Below are positions 24,892 to 37,339 of a stretch of DNA of 64,000 bases, piece after piece (within the stretch, counting starts at the first letter, position 1; each line of letters opens with the position of its first letter). The stretch covers positions 12,495,755 to 12,559,754 of the forward strand of contig CM043868.1 of assembly GCA_023846275.1 (NCBI GenBank), written 5' to 3'. The stretch comes from Vanilla planifolia. Lineage: Eukaryota; Streptophyta; Magnoliopsida; Asparagales; Orchidaceae. A model generated the notes under the pieces. It saw only the letters and a list, made by a program, of their open reading frames with translations, was not told the DNA's origin and did no database searches. A program made the translations under genes and the position numbers.

Positions 24892-27800
24892 ATGGGTAAA
24901 ACGTCAAACACTTTCACTTCAGAAGAATTCCTTGCTTGGCTTTTCCGGTGCATAGTGGTACCGGCTATTTTACTTCCCCATTGGTCTCTGTCCCTGAATT
25001 TGGAAGGGAAGCATCTCATGGATATTAAGAGTAACCTAAGGGATGAACTAGGCCATCTTGATGATTGGAAAATTGATGATATAACGCCTTGCAACTGGAC
25101 TGGTGTGAACTGCTCTAGTGACTATGATCCAGTTGTCATCTCCCTTGATTTGAATTCTATGAGCTTGTCAGGCACTCTCTCTCGTAGCATTGGTGGTTTG
25201 CTGCAGCTTTCTTATCTTGACCTCTCCTTTAATGACTTGTCGGGAAATATCCCTTTAGAGATTGGCCTGTGTTCTAAGTTAGAAGTCTTGTATTTGAACA
25301 ATAATAATTTTGAAGGCCAAATCCCGCCCGAATTGGGAAATCTAGCCTCCTTAATCACCTGCAATGTCTGTAACAATAGATTGTCTACATCTATTCCAGC
25401 TGAGATTGGCAATCTCTCATCCCTGGTTGAATTAGTTGCCTATACCAATAATCTTACAGGGCCATTGCCTCCATCGATTGGCAAACTCAAGAACTTGGTG
25501 ATCTTCCGTGCTGGGCAGAACTTGATCTCTGGAAGCATTCCAGTGGAGATCAGTGAATGCGAGAGCTTGCAAGTTTTGGGTCTTGCACAGAATCAGCTAG
25601 GAGGTGAGATCCCAAGAGAGCTTGGGAAGATGAAGTTGCTTAGGGAACTTATTCTTTGGGACAATGAGTTGTCTGGAGCTATCCCCAAAGAGTTAGGGAA
25701 CTGCACAAGCCTGGAAACGCTTGCACTTTATCAGAATAATTTTATTGGTGAAATCCCTGCAGACATTGGGAACTTGAAGAATGTAAAGAAGTTGTACCTT
25801 TACCGGAATGGACTAAATGGAACTATACCAAATGAGATCAGCAACCTTACTCATGCAAAGGAAATCGATTTTTCTGAGAATTATTTAGTGGGAGGAATTC
25901 CTGCATCCTTGAGTAACATAAAGGGTCTGCAGCTGCTGTACCTCTTCCGGAATCAACTAAGTTACTATATCCCCCCAGAGCTTTGTGAGCTGAAAAACCT
26001 AACAAAGCTTGATCTCTCAATTAACAATCTCACAGGGCCTATCCCAGTTGGTTTGCAGTACTTGCCTAAATTGCTTCAGTTGCAGCTCTTTGATAACACG
26101 CTTTCAGGTGTTATTCCTCCAGAACTTGGTTTTTATAGCCGTCTTTGGGTGGTTGATTTTTCTAACAATATTCTAACAGGAAATATACCAAGTCATCTCT
26201 GCAGAAATTCCAATCTTATTCTGTTAAATCTTTGGTCTAACATGTTTACTGGGAACATACCCACTGGAATCATAAATTGCACATCATTGGTTCAACTTCG
26301 CCTTGGAGATAACAGCTTCACAGGTAGCTTCCCAGCTGGCTTATGCAACCTTGCAAACTTAACAGTTGTTGAGTTAGATCAAAACAGATTTAGAGGCCCT
26401 ATCCCTATAGATATAAGGAACTGCAAAGCTTTACAAAGACTCTCTCTCCCAAACAACCTCTTCTCATCTGAGCTTCCTGGAGAGATCGGTATTTTGTCAC
26501 AGCTGGTTTTCTTCAACCTGTCATCCAATCGAATTGGAGGAAGAATTCCGCCTGAGATTTTCAGTTGCAAGGCACTTCAACGGATCGATCTCAGTCAGAA
26601 TACATTTGTTGGAACGTTACCAAATGAGCTGGGGACCCTTCTTCATTTGGAAGTGCTAATTCTTTCTGATAACTTACTCTCAGGAACAATACCATCCATT
26701 ATAGGGAAACTTTCCCATTTAACCGAGTTGCAGATGGGTGGGAATCAATTTTCTGGTGGGATTCCGAAGGAGTTGGGTGGGATTCCAAGCTTGCAGATTG
26801 CAATGAATCTCAGTTATAACAATCTCTCTGGAGGCATACCAGCTGAGCTTGGGAACCTAGCTCTGCTGGAATATCTTTTTCTCAACAATAACCACTTAAA
26901 TGGTGCAATACCATCAACATTTGAGAATCTATCAAGCTTGCTTGGCCTTAATGTCTCTTACAATGATCTCACTGGGCCTATACCTTCTCTCTCTCTTTTT
27001 CAAAATATGGCTTCAAGCAGTTTTATGGGAAACAAGGGGCTTTGTGGTGAACCTCTTGCCAGCTGTGGTGGCTTCCCAAATCCTTCTATCTCGTCTTTAA
27101 AATCAACTAGTAATCCAGCGGGTAAAATTGTTGCAATAAGTTCAGCTTCTATTGCAGGAATCTCCCTTGTTCTAATTGCAATTATAATATATTACATGAG
27201 AAGACCTGTTGAAACTGTTGCTCCTTTTCAAGACAAACAGCTTTCATCGGCATCAGATGTGTATATTTGCCCAAAGGAAGGATTTACTTTTCAGGACCTG
27301 GTTGATGCAACTAACAATTTTGATGAAACTTTTGTCATTGGAAGAGGTGCATGTGGAACAGTTTATAGAGCTGTTATGAATTCTGGATTGGTGGTTGCTG
27401 TGAAGAAACTTTCGTCTAATAGAGAAGGAAGCAATACAGACAACAGCTTCCATGCAGAAATTTTGACTCTGGGGAATATACGGCATAGGAATATTGTTAA
27501 ATTGTATGGTTATTGTTATCATCAGGGCTCCAATCTTCTTCTTTATGAATACATGCCAAGGGGTAGCCTTGGTGGGATGCTTCATGGGGAGTCTTCCAGA
27601 CTTGCCTGGGACACAAGGTTCTTGATTGCAGTCGGGGCTGCGCATGGTCTTTCTTATCTGCACCATGACTGTAAACCTCGCATCATTCACCGAGACATCA
27701 AATCAAACAACATCCTGATTGATGATGACTTTGAAGCACATGTTGGAGACTTTGGATTGGCAAAAGTAATTGACATGCCCCACTCGAAGTCAATGTCTGC

Positions 27801-30556
27801 TGTTGCTGGGTCTTATGGATATATTGCACCTGGTGAGTCCTCTCTTTAACATGTCTATCATTTCTACAATACGGATATCTTCTTACTTGAAAAATTTGCT
27901 ACATTTTCTTTATCTAGGTACCTTTTATCACTGTTTATTTAATAACAATTATTGACAATGTAATTTGGTTTTGGTTTGCTTTAAAATATTGCTTTTTGGT
28001 TGGGAATGAATGCACAAAAAGTTAGAAACTGCTAGTAAGGAGACTTAAATATGTATTTAGTAATAGAGAATGGGGTATGAAAGCATAGTCCAAACTTTTG
28101 ATGATTAATATCTGGTTAGATTCTAAAAAATTTCAATGAATGAAATAGGAGGTCAATAAAGCCATAGTTTAACATTGATATAGGAAATGTCAAATCCAAT
28201 TAAGATAAAGTGGAGGATTGCATTAGATTGTTAACAAGCAATATAAAACTTGTCACAAATGACACGAATCTTTTATGAAGTTCAAATATTTGGGCATTAA
28301 GGTAGAGTTTCTAAAAGATAGAGTGCCATAATTTCAGATGATTCGTTTATTCAATCTTATTTGGCATGATTAATGCTGTTTGTTGTTGTAGGTTGTATAA
28401 TTTTTATCAAGAGAAGTGCTTTAAAAGTGAAGAGAGTAGGGGATGTTAAAGTATATTTTTCAAAAGTTTATGCCAAACAATCTAGATTAATTTTTTTTAT
28501 TGGAGAATTTAGTAGAAGTTCTTAGTTTTCCTTTTTATTTTTTTATTTTCTTTTAATTTATTGCATGCATTGATGAAGATGGCATTGGTCTTCCCTAAAG
28601 CTTAGATAAGAATTTTACTGTTGTTGATCTTTTTAGAATTTGTAAACATGGGGAATGTCAAGCAAAAATTTACTAATCCTAAGGCAAAAGGAAGTTACAT
28701 GAGAGCTTAGATTTGACAAGCAGAGAATTGGATGAACAATGATTTTAAGTGAAAAGCTCCTTGACAAGGGTAAAAATATGCTAATAAAGTTTTTTTCTTA
28801 CAAATAATAAGCAGTATAAATGTGATTCTTGTGGACAAAAGCTATCTTTTTGAGGAGAGAGGTTGTTGGTAATAGCTTTAGAGTTTGAAGAGACGAAAGA
28901 TATTGGTTAGTTTTGATAGAGGTTTTTTCAATAGGAGATGTGGATATTTGATTCCTTTTTTTTTTAGGCATTCTTCTTCTTTTATAAGTATTTGAATGGT
29001 AGGTCACATCTCTAATCTTGGTAGGAACATCTTCTAATTGATAGGCTTTGGGCTTGTAATGGCCAAAATGGTCACTGGATGTGGTCCACTCCCTTGCCCA
29101 ATTGTTGGAGCAACAATCTTGAACATGATATATTGTTGGGAGGTGGTTTGGAGATAAGATCTGCCTTTAAATATTTATTGTTATTTTTGGAGTCGAGAAG
29201 TATTTTTGAGGGGTTTTTGAGTTTCATGTACTTTTTTACCTCTATGGATTAGGAATGAGTTGGTAATTGTCCTTGAAGATGATCGCCTTGTGGATGACCA
29301 TCTTGTGGAAGATGGCGAGATTTTGTCACATGATGTCCTTGGTAGATGTTTGCAGGTTTTATGAAGATTAGATCGAAGTGTTTTAGAAGTTCGTGAATTA
29401 TTGTCTCAAGAGATATACTTGGCTAATTTTCTTGAGCAATAGGTTTCATGGAGAAGAGATTTTTGATAGGCTTTCTAAAGCCTTTGGAAAGGAATTGTTA
29501 GTCTTGTGGATGTTTTGAGGTAACAATGACAACATTCAAGTAACAAGGACAACATTCATGGAATGTTCTTGAAGTCTATTAAGATAATTATTAATCAAGC
29601 TAGATATGCTCATGCATTTTGAATGATTTTTGGACTTATTGTAGTTGGATTTTGTCAAAATGTTGAACTAGAAAGTTCTAAATAATTTTTTTAGCTTACT
29701 TATGTACTTTGAATTATCAAATTTCAAGATCTATAAATTAGTTACTATAAATGAGGTGGGAGTTTAATAGATTTTTATCAAGGAAGCATTAAGATTGAAG
29801 AGAACATGGATCTTTAAAAGCATATATTGTAAAATTATGTTTTGAATGTTAAGAATATTCCAGTGGAAGAACATTATAAAGTTGTATAAAATTCTATAAT
29901 GAATAGTAAGGTCTATAGAGTTTTTCTCAATCTAGAAAATGTTTATTAAAAAACAAATGAATAGTATAAAAATAACATAAGCTAGACTCTCAATCTGTTC
30001 CTAAATCTCTTGTTTCTATACTGATGAAATTAAACTCATAGAAATCACTTAATGGTCATACCTAGTTAAAGCAAAGTAAAAATGCTAGATTGTTGTAATA
30101 TATTCTTACATGATGTATGATTCATTCTTTTATTATTGTCCTAATTGATTCATTTATTTTTTTTCCTTCTTCCTAGAATATGCATACACAATGAAGGTTA
30201 CAGAGAAGTGTGACATTTATAGCTATGGTGTTGTCCTCTTGGAATTGCTCACTGGAAGAGCACCTGTACAGCCTTTAGATCAAGGAGGTGACCTCGTTTC
30301 ATGGGTAAGAAATTACATTAGGAACCATTCAATAAATTATGGAATTTTTGACAGTCACTTGAACCTTGAAGATCAAAATGTTGTAGATCACATGATCATA
30401 GTTTTGAAAATTGCTTTGTTATGTACAAGCACGTCACCATTGGATAGACCACCGATGCGGCAGGTTGTGCTCATGTTGATTGAGTCTAAAGAGAGAGTTG
30501 AAAGCTCTCCACCCTCACCACCTTCTAGCTTCTTGTCGAATGAGGTTATCCCCTGA
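24892..30556 (+). CDS. LRR receptor-like kinase, subfamily XI (At2g33170/At5g63930 type)
   Basis: Cell-surface receptor kinase of 1,106 residues from two exons, 24892-27832 and 30177-30556. The intron (27833-30176) is GT-AG, phase 1, and splits the glutamate codon of the APE motif. In order: a hydrophobic signal segment (about residues 17-35), an LRR N-terminal cap ending CNWTGVNCSS, 26 tandem LRRs (about 78-700), a juxtamembrane cysteine pair (GLCGEPLASC), a membrane span at about 746-768, and a Ser/Thr kinase. The kinase shows GRGACG at 817-822, the ATP lysine K838, HRD at 933-935, DFG at 953-955 and APE at 979-981, so it is an RD kinase with all catalytic residues present. Length and motif order match At2g33170 and At5g63930, whose ligands I cannot state. 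The start follows a spliced-looking leader. A poly(A) signal AATAAA lies at 30577-30582. Confidence 0.95.
27833..30176 (+). other. Kinase-domain intron of the LRR receptor kinase (2,344 bases)
   Basis: The donor is G/GTGAGT and the acceptor TTCTTCCTAG. If retained, the reading frame ends five codons into the intron. The stretch 29040-29520 is less AT-rich than the rest of the intron and has a coding-like look, but I could not assign it to a family. No LTR or transposon ends were recognised. Confidence 0.85.
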
Positions 30557-31199
30557 TATGTTTTCTTACTTGACCAAATAAAATGATTCATCGTAAATAT
30601 TCCTACAACATTTTGCATAATTGTTATTAAATCTTTCTCCTATTTATTGTTTTTGTATATTTATGTTATCTTCTATTTGTTTTGTTTAAGGACTTTTGGT
30701 TTATTAATTTAATTATATAATGTTGTTTAAATGTATTAAATATTTTGTTTTGATGACAATTTTAAATAACATTTTTAAAGAAGATAATTTTGTTAATCAA
30801 AATGATATCTAGACATTGTTTAAATTTAAGTAAGATGTAAATATTACTTATTTTAATATTAGAAAAATAAAATAATTTAGATAGATTTAACTAAATAATA
30901 AAAAATATTAATAAATTTTATATAATATTAAATCTAAATAATATTGTGATTTAAATATTGATGTTATTCAATTAATATTTAACCAATTGTTAAGCAACCA
31001 TGTATTAAAGCATAAAAAAATTATTGCTTCAATAGTAAAAGGAAATGACAAAAATATAGAAGAATTTATTATCAATTTTTTTTATAAGAAGATATGAATC
31101 ACGTAATAATCAATTCATTATATATTAAAATATAATGTATATTGTAGTTCATATGACTAATTTTGTTTTTAAAAGAGTTCTAGATTCAAATTCAAATAT
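30557..31199 (+). other. 3' UTR and AT-rich downstream DNA of the receptor kinase
   Basis: The AATAAA at 30577-30582 lies 21 bases after the stop codon. Beyond about 30650 the sequence is very AT-rich and has no coding similarity. Confidence 0.5.
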
Positions 31200-31860
31200 A
31201 ACACTCAGTTTTAGTTTGATTAAAACACATGACTGCTGTTTCTTCTAGTTTTTGGGGAATCAGTTGGATATTTAAGTTTGTTTTATCTGCTTAGTAATAT
31301 CCTTAGCTTGTGGCAACAATGAGAACGTTGTAAAGAAAGGATTTGTTACTTCTCTTTAGCATATTACTTGCCCAGTTAAAACAGTTTGAGATTCCACTTG
31401 TTTGATTCTATTTCAAAGCAAAAAAGTAGTATATGATGCCTAGCATTAATTTTCAGTATAGACAATGGGTTCCCATTGCTTGAAGCCTTGCATCTTTTTA
31501 ATTCAATCTATTGCACATATTTAAATACATTATCTATATGAGATATGGTTGATGTGAGATCATGCATGATTAATATTTAAATGAGCTTTAAACTTGATGG
31601 ATGAATGCATCATCTTTGATATCTCTTTGTTTTGGACCTGTTTTTGAGTACAAGGTGTTTTGACTTGGCTTCATTTGTTTGTGTGTTTAGAAAATACTTG
31701 GAATATTTTTTGTTTTCATTACAGAAGTTGGGCTAAGTGGTTTATCTGCCATACTATAGTAGCTGCATTGCCTGTAGTCTTAGCTTCGTCACAACAGGAT
31801 TTTGGTTTATGATGACTTAGCCAAATAAAGAGTAAATTGACAGTTTTTCCTTATTGCTCA
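31200..31860 (+). other. Unassigned lower-AT block downstream of the receptor kinase
   Basis: This block is less AT-rich and less repetitive than its surroundings. It includes a T-rich run ending in TTCATTACAG at about 31724, followed by about 110 bases that look like exon sequence but have no long open frame. It could be a spliced 3' UTR, a non-coding transcript or chance. Confidence 0.25.
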
Positions 31861-31899
31861 ATAATGCAAGTAAATAAAAAAGGTTAGAAATAACGAAGT

Positions 31900-34790
31900 T
31901 GAGAAAGAAGAGTACAAGATGAAGAATATAATGATGTATAGTGTTTTGACTCTTAGATCAATCTATATTAACCTAATATTCAATATAAATTTAAATAGCT
32001 CTTGTCCTTTTTAGAACTGATAAAATTTTTATTGATTAGACAGTAGGGTGGCCCAATTCATCAGTTAATTAGAGATGAGATTGTGTAAAAAGTTTATCAA
32101 GTTCTTATTTGTAGCTTCAATTTAACGATCTGTCTAAGAATGATATGTTGAAAATAACAATGTCATTATTCACCTAAAGGGTCATCCACAAACAACTAAT
32201 GAATTTTACCTCAAGAGCAAATATTTTTGTTTATGAAGTCATTCATCAAAAAACAATTTGTAAGCTAAGATGTATCATTGATCGCTTTACACAATGAAAT
32301 GTGTCATTTTGGAAAAATAATCGACCACAACCAGTACTGAATCGTTTCCTCTTAACTTCCTTGGCAAACCCAACACAAAGTTGATGTTCATATCCACTCA
32401 TGGTTGATGTGTTATTTGCAAGAAAATATATAACCTAGTGTTTTTATTTGTCTCCTTTTGAAATTTGATCATTTTTCTCAAATTACAGCCAATAAAATTT
32501 ATCTTCCAATATTAAGACAGTCTTATCATTCCTAAAATGACTAACAATTCTTTTGGCATGCAATTCTCACACAAATAATAATGAAATGTGTATAATGCAC
32601 AACTTTGAACCTTTAAACAAATATCCATCTTTCATCAAGTATTCTCAATTATGTACATAAGGATTGTTTATGAGATCTTGATAAATCCTTTGAAAATTCT
32701 TTCAATCTTCATATGTATCTTTTTATTTGTTCAAAGCTTATAACTCAAACACTCATTGTGCTTAATAATAAGCTCATCCCACTAAAAGCATTAGCAAGTT
32801 GATTTTGTTTTCCAACCTAATGTGTGAGCACAAATGTATAATTTCATGGATATTTTGTCCATTTAGTGTGCCTCAGACTTAACTTCTACAATTTTATATA
32901 TTGAAGAAGTTGATGGTTAGAATGTAAAATAACTTTATTGAAAGTAATTAGTGATGCCAATACTTTTAAGAGAGAATTATGGCATAAAATTCCTGATTAT
33001 AATTATTTTTTGCTTGATATACTAAGTTTCTCAAGTGCCCTTATTGACTTAATACATCTCCAATACCTACTATAGAGCCATCATAGGATACTTCAAACAC
33101 CTTGTTAAAGTATGATTTTTTCAATAATGGTCTATATGCTAAAGGTTTCTTAATTCTTTTGAAAATGTTATGGGTTACTTTACTCTATTTAAGTTCTCCT
33201 TTTGTCATAAAATCAATAATTGGAGTCATAATAATGATAGTTCCTTTTATAAATCTTGATAAAAAAGTGTCAATTCATAGAGACTCCTCACCTTGTAGAT
33301 GTTGATTAAAATAAACAACTCTTTTATATCATTAGTTTCGTTAGTATCAATAGAGATTTCATCACCAAAAATGATGTATCCAAGGAAAACGAGAGTAATA
33401 GTCATAAAAGTACACTTCTAAGCGTGCACATAGAACCATTCTCTTCTCAAAACGATAAATACTTGTTATATGTGGTCTAAATACTTGCCTTGAGAATGAC
33501 TAAAAAGATCAAAATATCATCAAAATGAACTACCAAAAATCTCCCAATAGAGATTCATAAAATATGGTTCATGATCCTCATGAAAGTAATTGGCACATTA
33601 GATAACCTAAATGACATCATTAGCCATTCAAATAGCCCATCCTTTGTCTTAAATGTGGTCTTCTACTAAGTATGTGTATTCATATTTGATGGTATTCATT
33701 GTGCAAGTTTATTTGAAAAATTTATTTTTTCCTTGATGTTTTATCTATCATATCATTCAACCTCAATATCAAAAAAAAAATGTTTGATAATAATTTGGTT
33801 TATCGCTTTAGAATCTATATGGTATGTTAGTTTCCATTCTTTTTGGGTGTAGGTAGTACTAGAACAACACATATTGATAAATTCATACATATAAAGCTTT
33901 TGGATAATAGTTCAATTATTTGTCACCATATTTCAATATTTTACATAGGTTCATTCAATGGTGAAGCAAATTTGGTATAGTAGACAATAAAACTAAGTCT
34001 ATTAGTGTTGTGTATCTTATAATGAGGTTAGTTCATTAGGAAACTAATTTGGACAATTATCTTTGAATTTCTTTAACAATTGACTGAACTTCATATATCA
34101 CCATTTAAGAATCATTTAAGTCAAGACGAAATAATTCATAAATAATATCCATTTTTGTAATCCCTTTTCAAATTATTGTTGACTCAAAATGAGGAGAGAC
34201 TCTCTTTTTAGTGGATAAATTCATTACTTTCTTTACGCAATGACTTTAGATTTTATTATGATATAAACTTGTAGTTATTTGATCTCCTAAATATGTTGAC
34301 ATCCATATCATAAAGCTATTCTATATTCATAAAAAGAAACATCATACCGCATTTTGTTAAAATAGATGTTTAACTAGAGATGTACTTCATAATGTCGTGT
34401 GGCTTTTAGAGTACTGTTGATTGCTTATAGCACTTTGTAGGGTCTTGGATGCATCTTGACTTTTAATTTGATACGATCCATTATAGCCTTGAAGATTACG
34501 TTCATATGACTTTGACTATTAATTATTAGTTAAACATGACTGATCTCTACTCTTAAAATAAGTTTGAAAGATCATGATCCTTTTCAAATCTAAGTGTTTT
34601 AGTGGTTTGAAGATAATACGGCTCATCACATTTAAAGATTTTTCTTTACACCCATGCTTTACATCACTTGATCTATCAAAGGCTCAATCATAACTTCCTC
34701 GTAGACCCTTTCTCCTCTTCTAGAATCTCTTTAGATTTTTGAGAAATATTAATATGTAGTACTTTATTGGGGCAATTAAATGCATAGTGA
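31900..34790 (-). mobile_element. Ty3/gypsy retroelement fossil, minus strand
   Basis: Read leftward, zinc-knuckle-like gag sequence lies near 34770, reverse transcriptase of the gypsy type near 33440-33640 (FDDIL-like active-site region near 33520), and integrase core-like sequence near 32270-32420. The order gag, RT, integrase is that of a gypsy element. Coding sequence is interrupted many times. LTRs were not recognised on either side, and on the right it abuts other repeat sequence. It is old. Confidence 0.7.
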
Positions 34791-34989
34791 TAGATGTTGA
34801 ACACCATGATCCTTAAGACAATCATAATGTTTTGATGATAACAAGTCTTTTAAATGTCATCTTTGTGATCTAATTTTTCTATCTAGTGAGATACATGTTA
34901 ATCTTGATAACAAGTAAATAAAGTTGTCCATCAATTATAGTTTGTTGATAAGAGCTTAATTAACTTGAAATAATCTTGTGCATGATGGA

Positions 34990-35400
34990 AGAAAGATATA
35001 AGAGCTATGTACAATGCATGAACATATCTGCTTTTAACACTTTGAGCCTATGAGTGATCTTAATAGATAATTTGGAGAAAATAAGTCTCAAATAATTGAT
35101 GAAATAGAGAAGTTAAAGAGAAAGGAGAAGAGAAGTAAAAGAAGTCCAACAAGTTCATTGGAGTCCACTTTCCTAGTGGAACTTAATGATGATGGAGCTT
35201 CTTCAAGTGCAAATACAAGTCCTCATGCAACATCAAATGATGAATTACAAGATACTTTTGATAAATTTATTAAAGAGCATGGGGAGCTACTTGAAAAATA
35301 TGTCAATCTTAAAAAGGTATGCTCTAAACAAGAAATGTTTATTCATGAAAAGTAAGTGCTAAAAACAAAGAGTTTCATGCATTTGTCATAAGGAAATGCA
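34990..35400 (+). mobile_element. Possible Ty1/copia gag scrap
   Basis: A plus-strand open frame (35158-35355, with related sequence upstream) is rich in Ser, Asn, Glu and Lys and has a short coiled-coil-like segment. This resembles the region after the gag core in some copia elements. No zinc knuckle or protease is seen beside it. The assignment is tentative and it could be an unrelated fragment. Confidence 0.3.
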
Positions 35401-36307
35401 CAATAAAAAATGTTTGATTATTTATTTATGCAAAGCCTTAGCTCATTATCATTTATAGCAAAAATATCATAATTAGGAACAACATACAACTTTTCAAATA
35501 GTCTCCAAATACTTAAATTAATAGTTTTTACAAAATATTTGGAATTAACTTTCTACTTTGCAAAATTAGTTCTAAGAGAAACAAGTGGGTTTTCCATGAT
35601 AAAAATTTAATAATTAATGAAATAATTATTTGACCTATAGATCATACCATTTGATTGCAATAGAGCATTAATGAAAATCAAATCAAATAGTCCAATCTGT
35701 TAGATTAGCATAAACATAATTATATTGTTTGAAATAAATTTCATATTATATGATTAGTATATTTTTTTGAATCCACTTAGATATATACTTTTTCTCTTTC
35801 TTGACACATTAAGTCTAATTAAGACATGCATTAGATTTCACATGATGCACTTTAGTTAATGTAAATCTAAGGTATTTAAGCATGATTTTTTTTTTGTGTT
35901 GTGTAAGTGGGTGAGGTGAAAAAGCTTTCATAGATGATGACTTTAAGTTAATTCAAGCTCTTATCATCAAATCATGACTAAAGCACAACTTCATTTATCT
36001 TTTCACAAAATCAACCACAACCCAAATAATTAGAAAATTTTCAAAGATAAATCATAATCAAATCAACCATAGTTTAGAGTTGGTTCAAGAGAACCAAATA
36101 CAAGGTCATAAGGACAAAATGTGTACACACAACTCAACCAAATGTGAATCTAATATACAAATAGAAAAATATTAATTCTATAGATTATCAATTTGATTAT
36201 ACTATGAACGTGAGAGCTTTTTGTGCATAGAGATGGATACGTATTTTATATGAATGCTTCGCTTTGTTTTATTTATCTCAGAAGGTATTGTAGTGAAGTA
36301 CCTTTAT
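35401..36307. other. Gene-free AT-rich DNA
   Basis: No coding similarity or structured repeat was identified on either strand. Confidence 0.5.
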
Positions 36308-37105
36308 AGTATTTTTACCTTCAAGTAATAGTAATATCTTTTTATTTCTTCTTTCAAATCCCTTTTTTCTCCAACTATATGTTTTGAGTTTTTCAATATA
36401 TTTTCACACCAAAGAATCTTTAGATACCTTAATAGGAACTCCAATGGCTCATATAATAAATTTTATTTTTAAAGAAGTTTGAACTAATTATTAAGTAATT
36501 TCATACATGCTTGTGTAATTTAAAACATTTATTGCACCATTTTAAACTCATGATTAGCTATTCATATATATGCTGAAACCTTTGCATAGTACATTATTGT
36601 TTTAATGAATGTTACAATTACATAATAATAATTGTTTATAACATGTGTAAAGGAAAACCAAAACTTTTGTAAAGTATGTTAATACTTTAACATATTGTAG
36701 ATTGTTTAAAGATACTTATTTATAACATGTAAAAGAAAAATCAACACCTTCATATGGTATATTAATGTTTTAATAGATAATATGATTATCTATGACTATT
36801 GAGTATTAGCATATATAAAAGAAACTAAAACTTTTGTACAATATGTTGATATTATAAGGAACAATAAGAAAGTTAATTGTGTGAGTTTAGAATGGTGAAT
36901 GGGTACAAAATTGCTTAATTTCTAGTTCAAACTTTTTTAAAAATAAAAGCTAACCATTATATAATTTGTTGGAATTTCTATTTGAGTCTTTAAAGATTGT
37001 TTAGTATAAATATAAATTGAAAAACTCAAAATAAATGAGAGTAGAAAAAAAAGATAATTGAAAGAAGAAATAAAAAGAGAAGTTTCTATTATTTGAAGGT
37101 GAAAT
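36308..37105. mobile_element. Foldback / long-TIR non-autonomous DNA element
   Basis: The arms 36308-36503 and 36905-37105 are imperfect inverted repeats of about 195 bases. For example, AAAGAAGTTTGAACTA in the left arm faces TAGTTCAAACTTTTTT in the right arm, and TTTTTATTTCTTCTTTC faces GAAAGAAGAAATAAAAA. The loop holds a tandem array of four degenerate copies of about 84 bases (starts near 36557, 36640, 36724 and 36808). No coding sequence is present. Long inverted arms with internal tandem repeats are known in foldback and some Mutator-like non-autonomous elements. Target-site duplications could not be fixed by eye. Two unrelated inverted insertions are the alternative. Confidence 0.65.
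36540..36860. repeat. 84-base tandem array in the foldback loop
   Basis: Four degenerate units share an AACATGTAAAAGAAA-like core followed by an AAAACTTTTGTA-like segment and a TATGTTAAT-like end. Unit starts are spaced 83, 84 and 84 bases apart. Confidence 0.7.
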
Positions 37106-37339
37106 ATTCTACATCAATAATCTAAATAGATACTTGGAGAGCTACATACTATAGAGCTGCTCAATAATTCTTGCATCTTAAATGATCTAAGAAAGTATAA
37201 GCCATATAAGCATAAAACTTGTCATTTGTGTTATCCTCCCTTTAATAGTAGCTATTCTAATCATGGTTGTCCAAAGTTTTTGATCATCGATTACCTTTGC
37301 CTCATTATTGTAGAGAATATGGAGTGTGTGATGCCCATA

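Noticed and set aside
27253-27690. 145-codon minus-strand frame
   Set aside because: It is the antisense shadow of the receptor-kinase domain.
29270-29480. Possible ELF4-like (DUF1313) fragment in the receptor-kinase intron
   Set aside because: The order of residues does not match the conserved ELF4 core on inspection, so I left the stretch unassigned.
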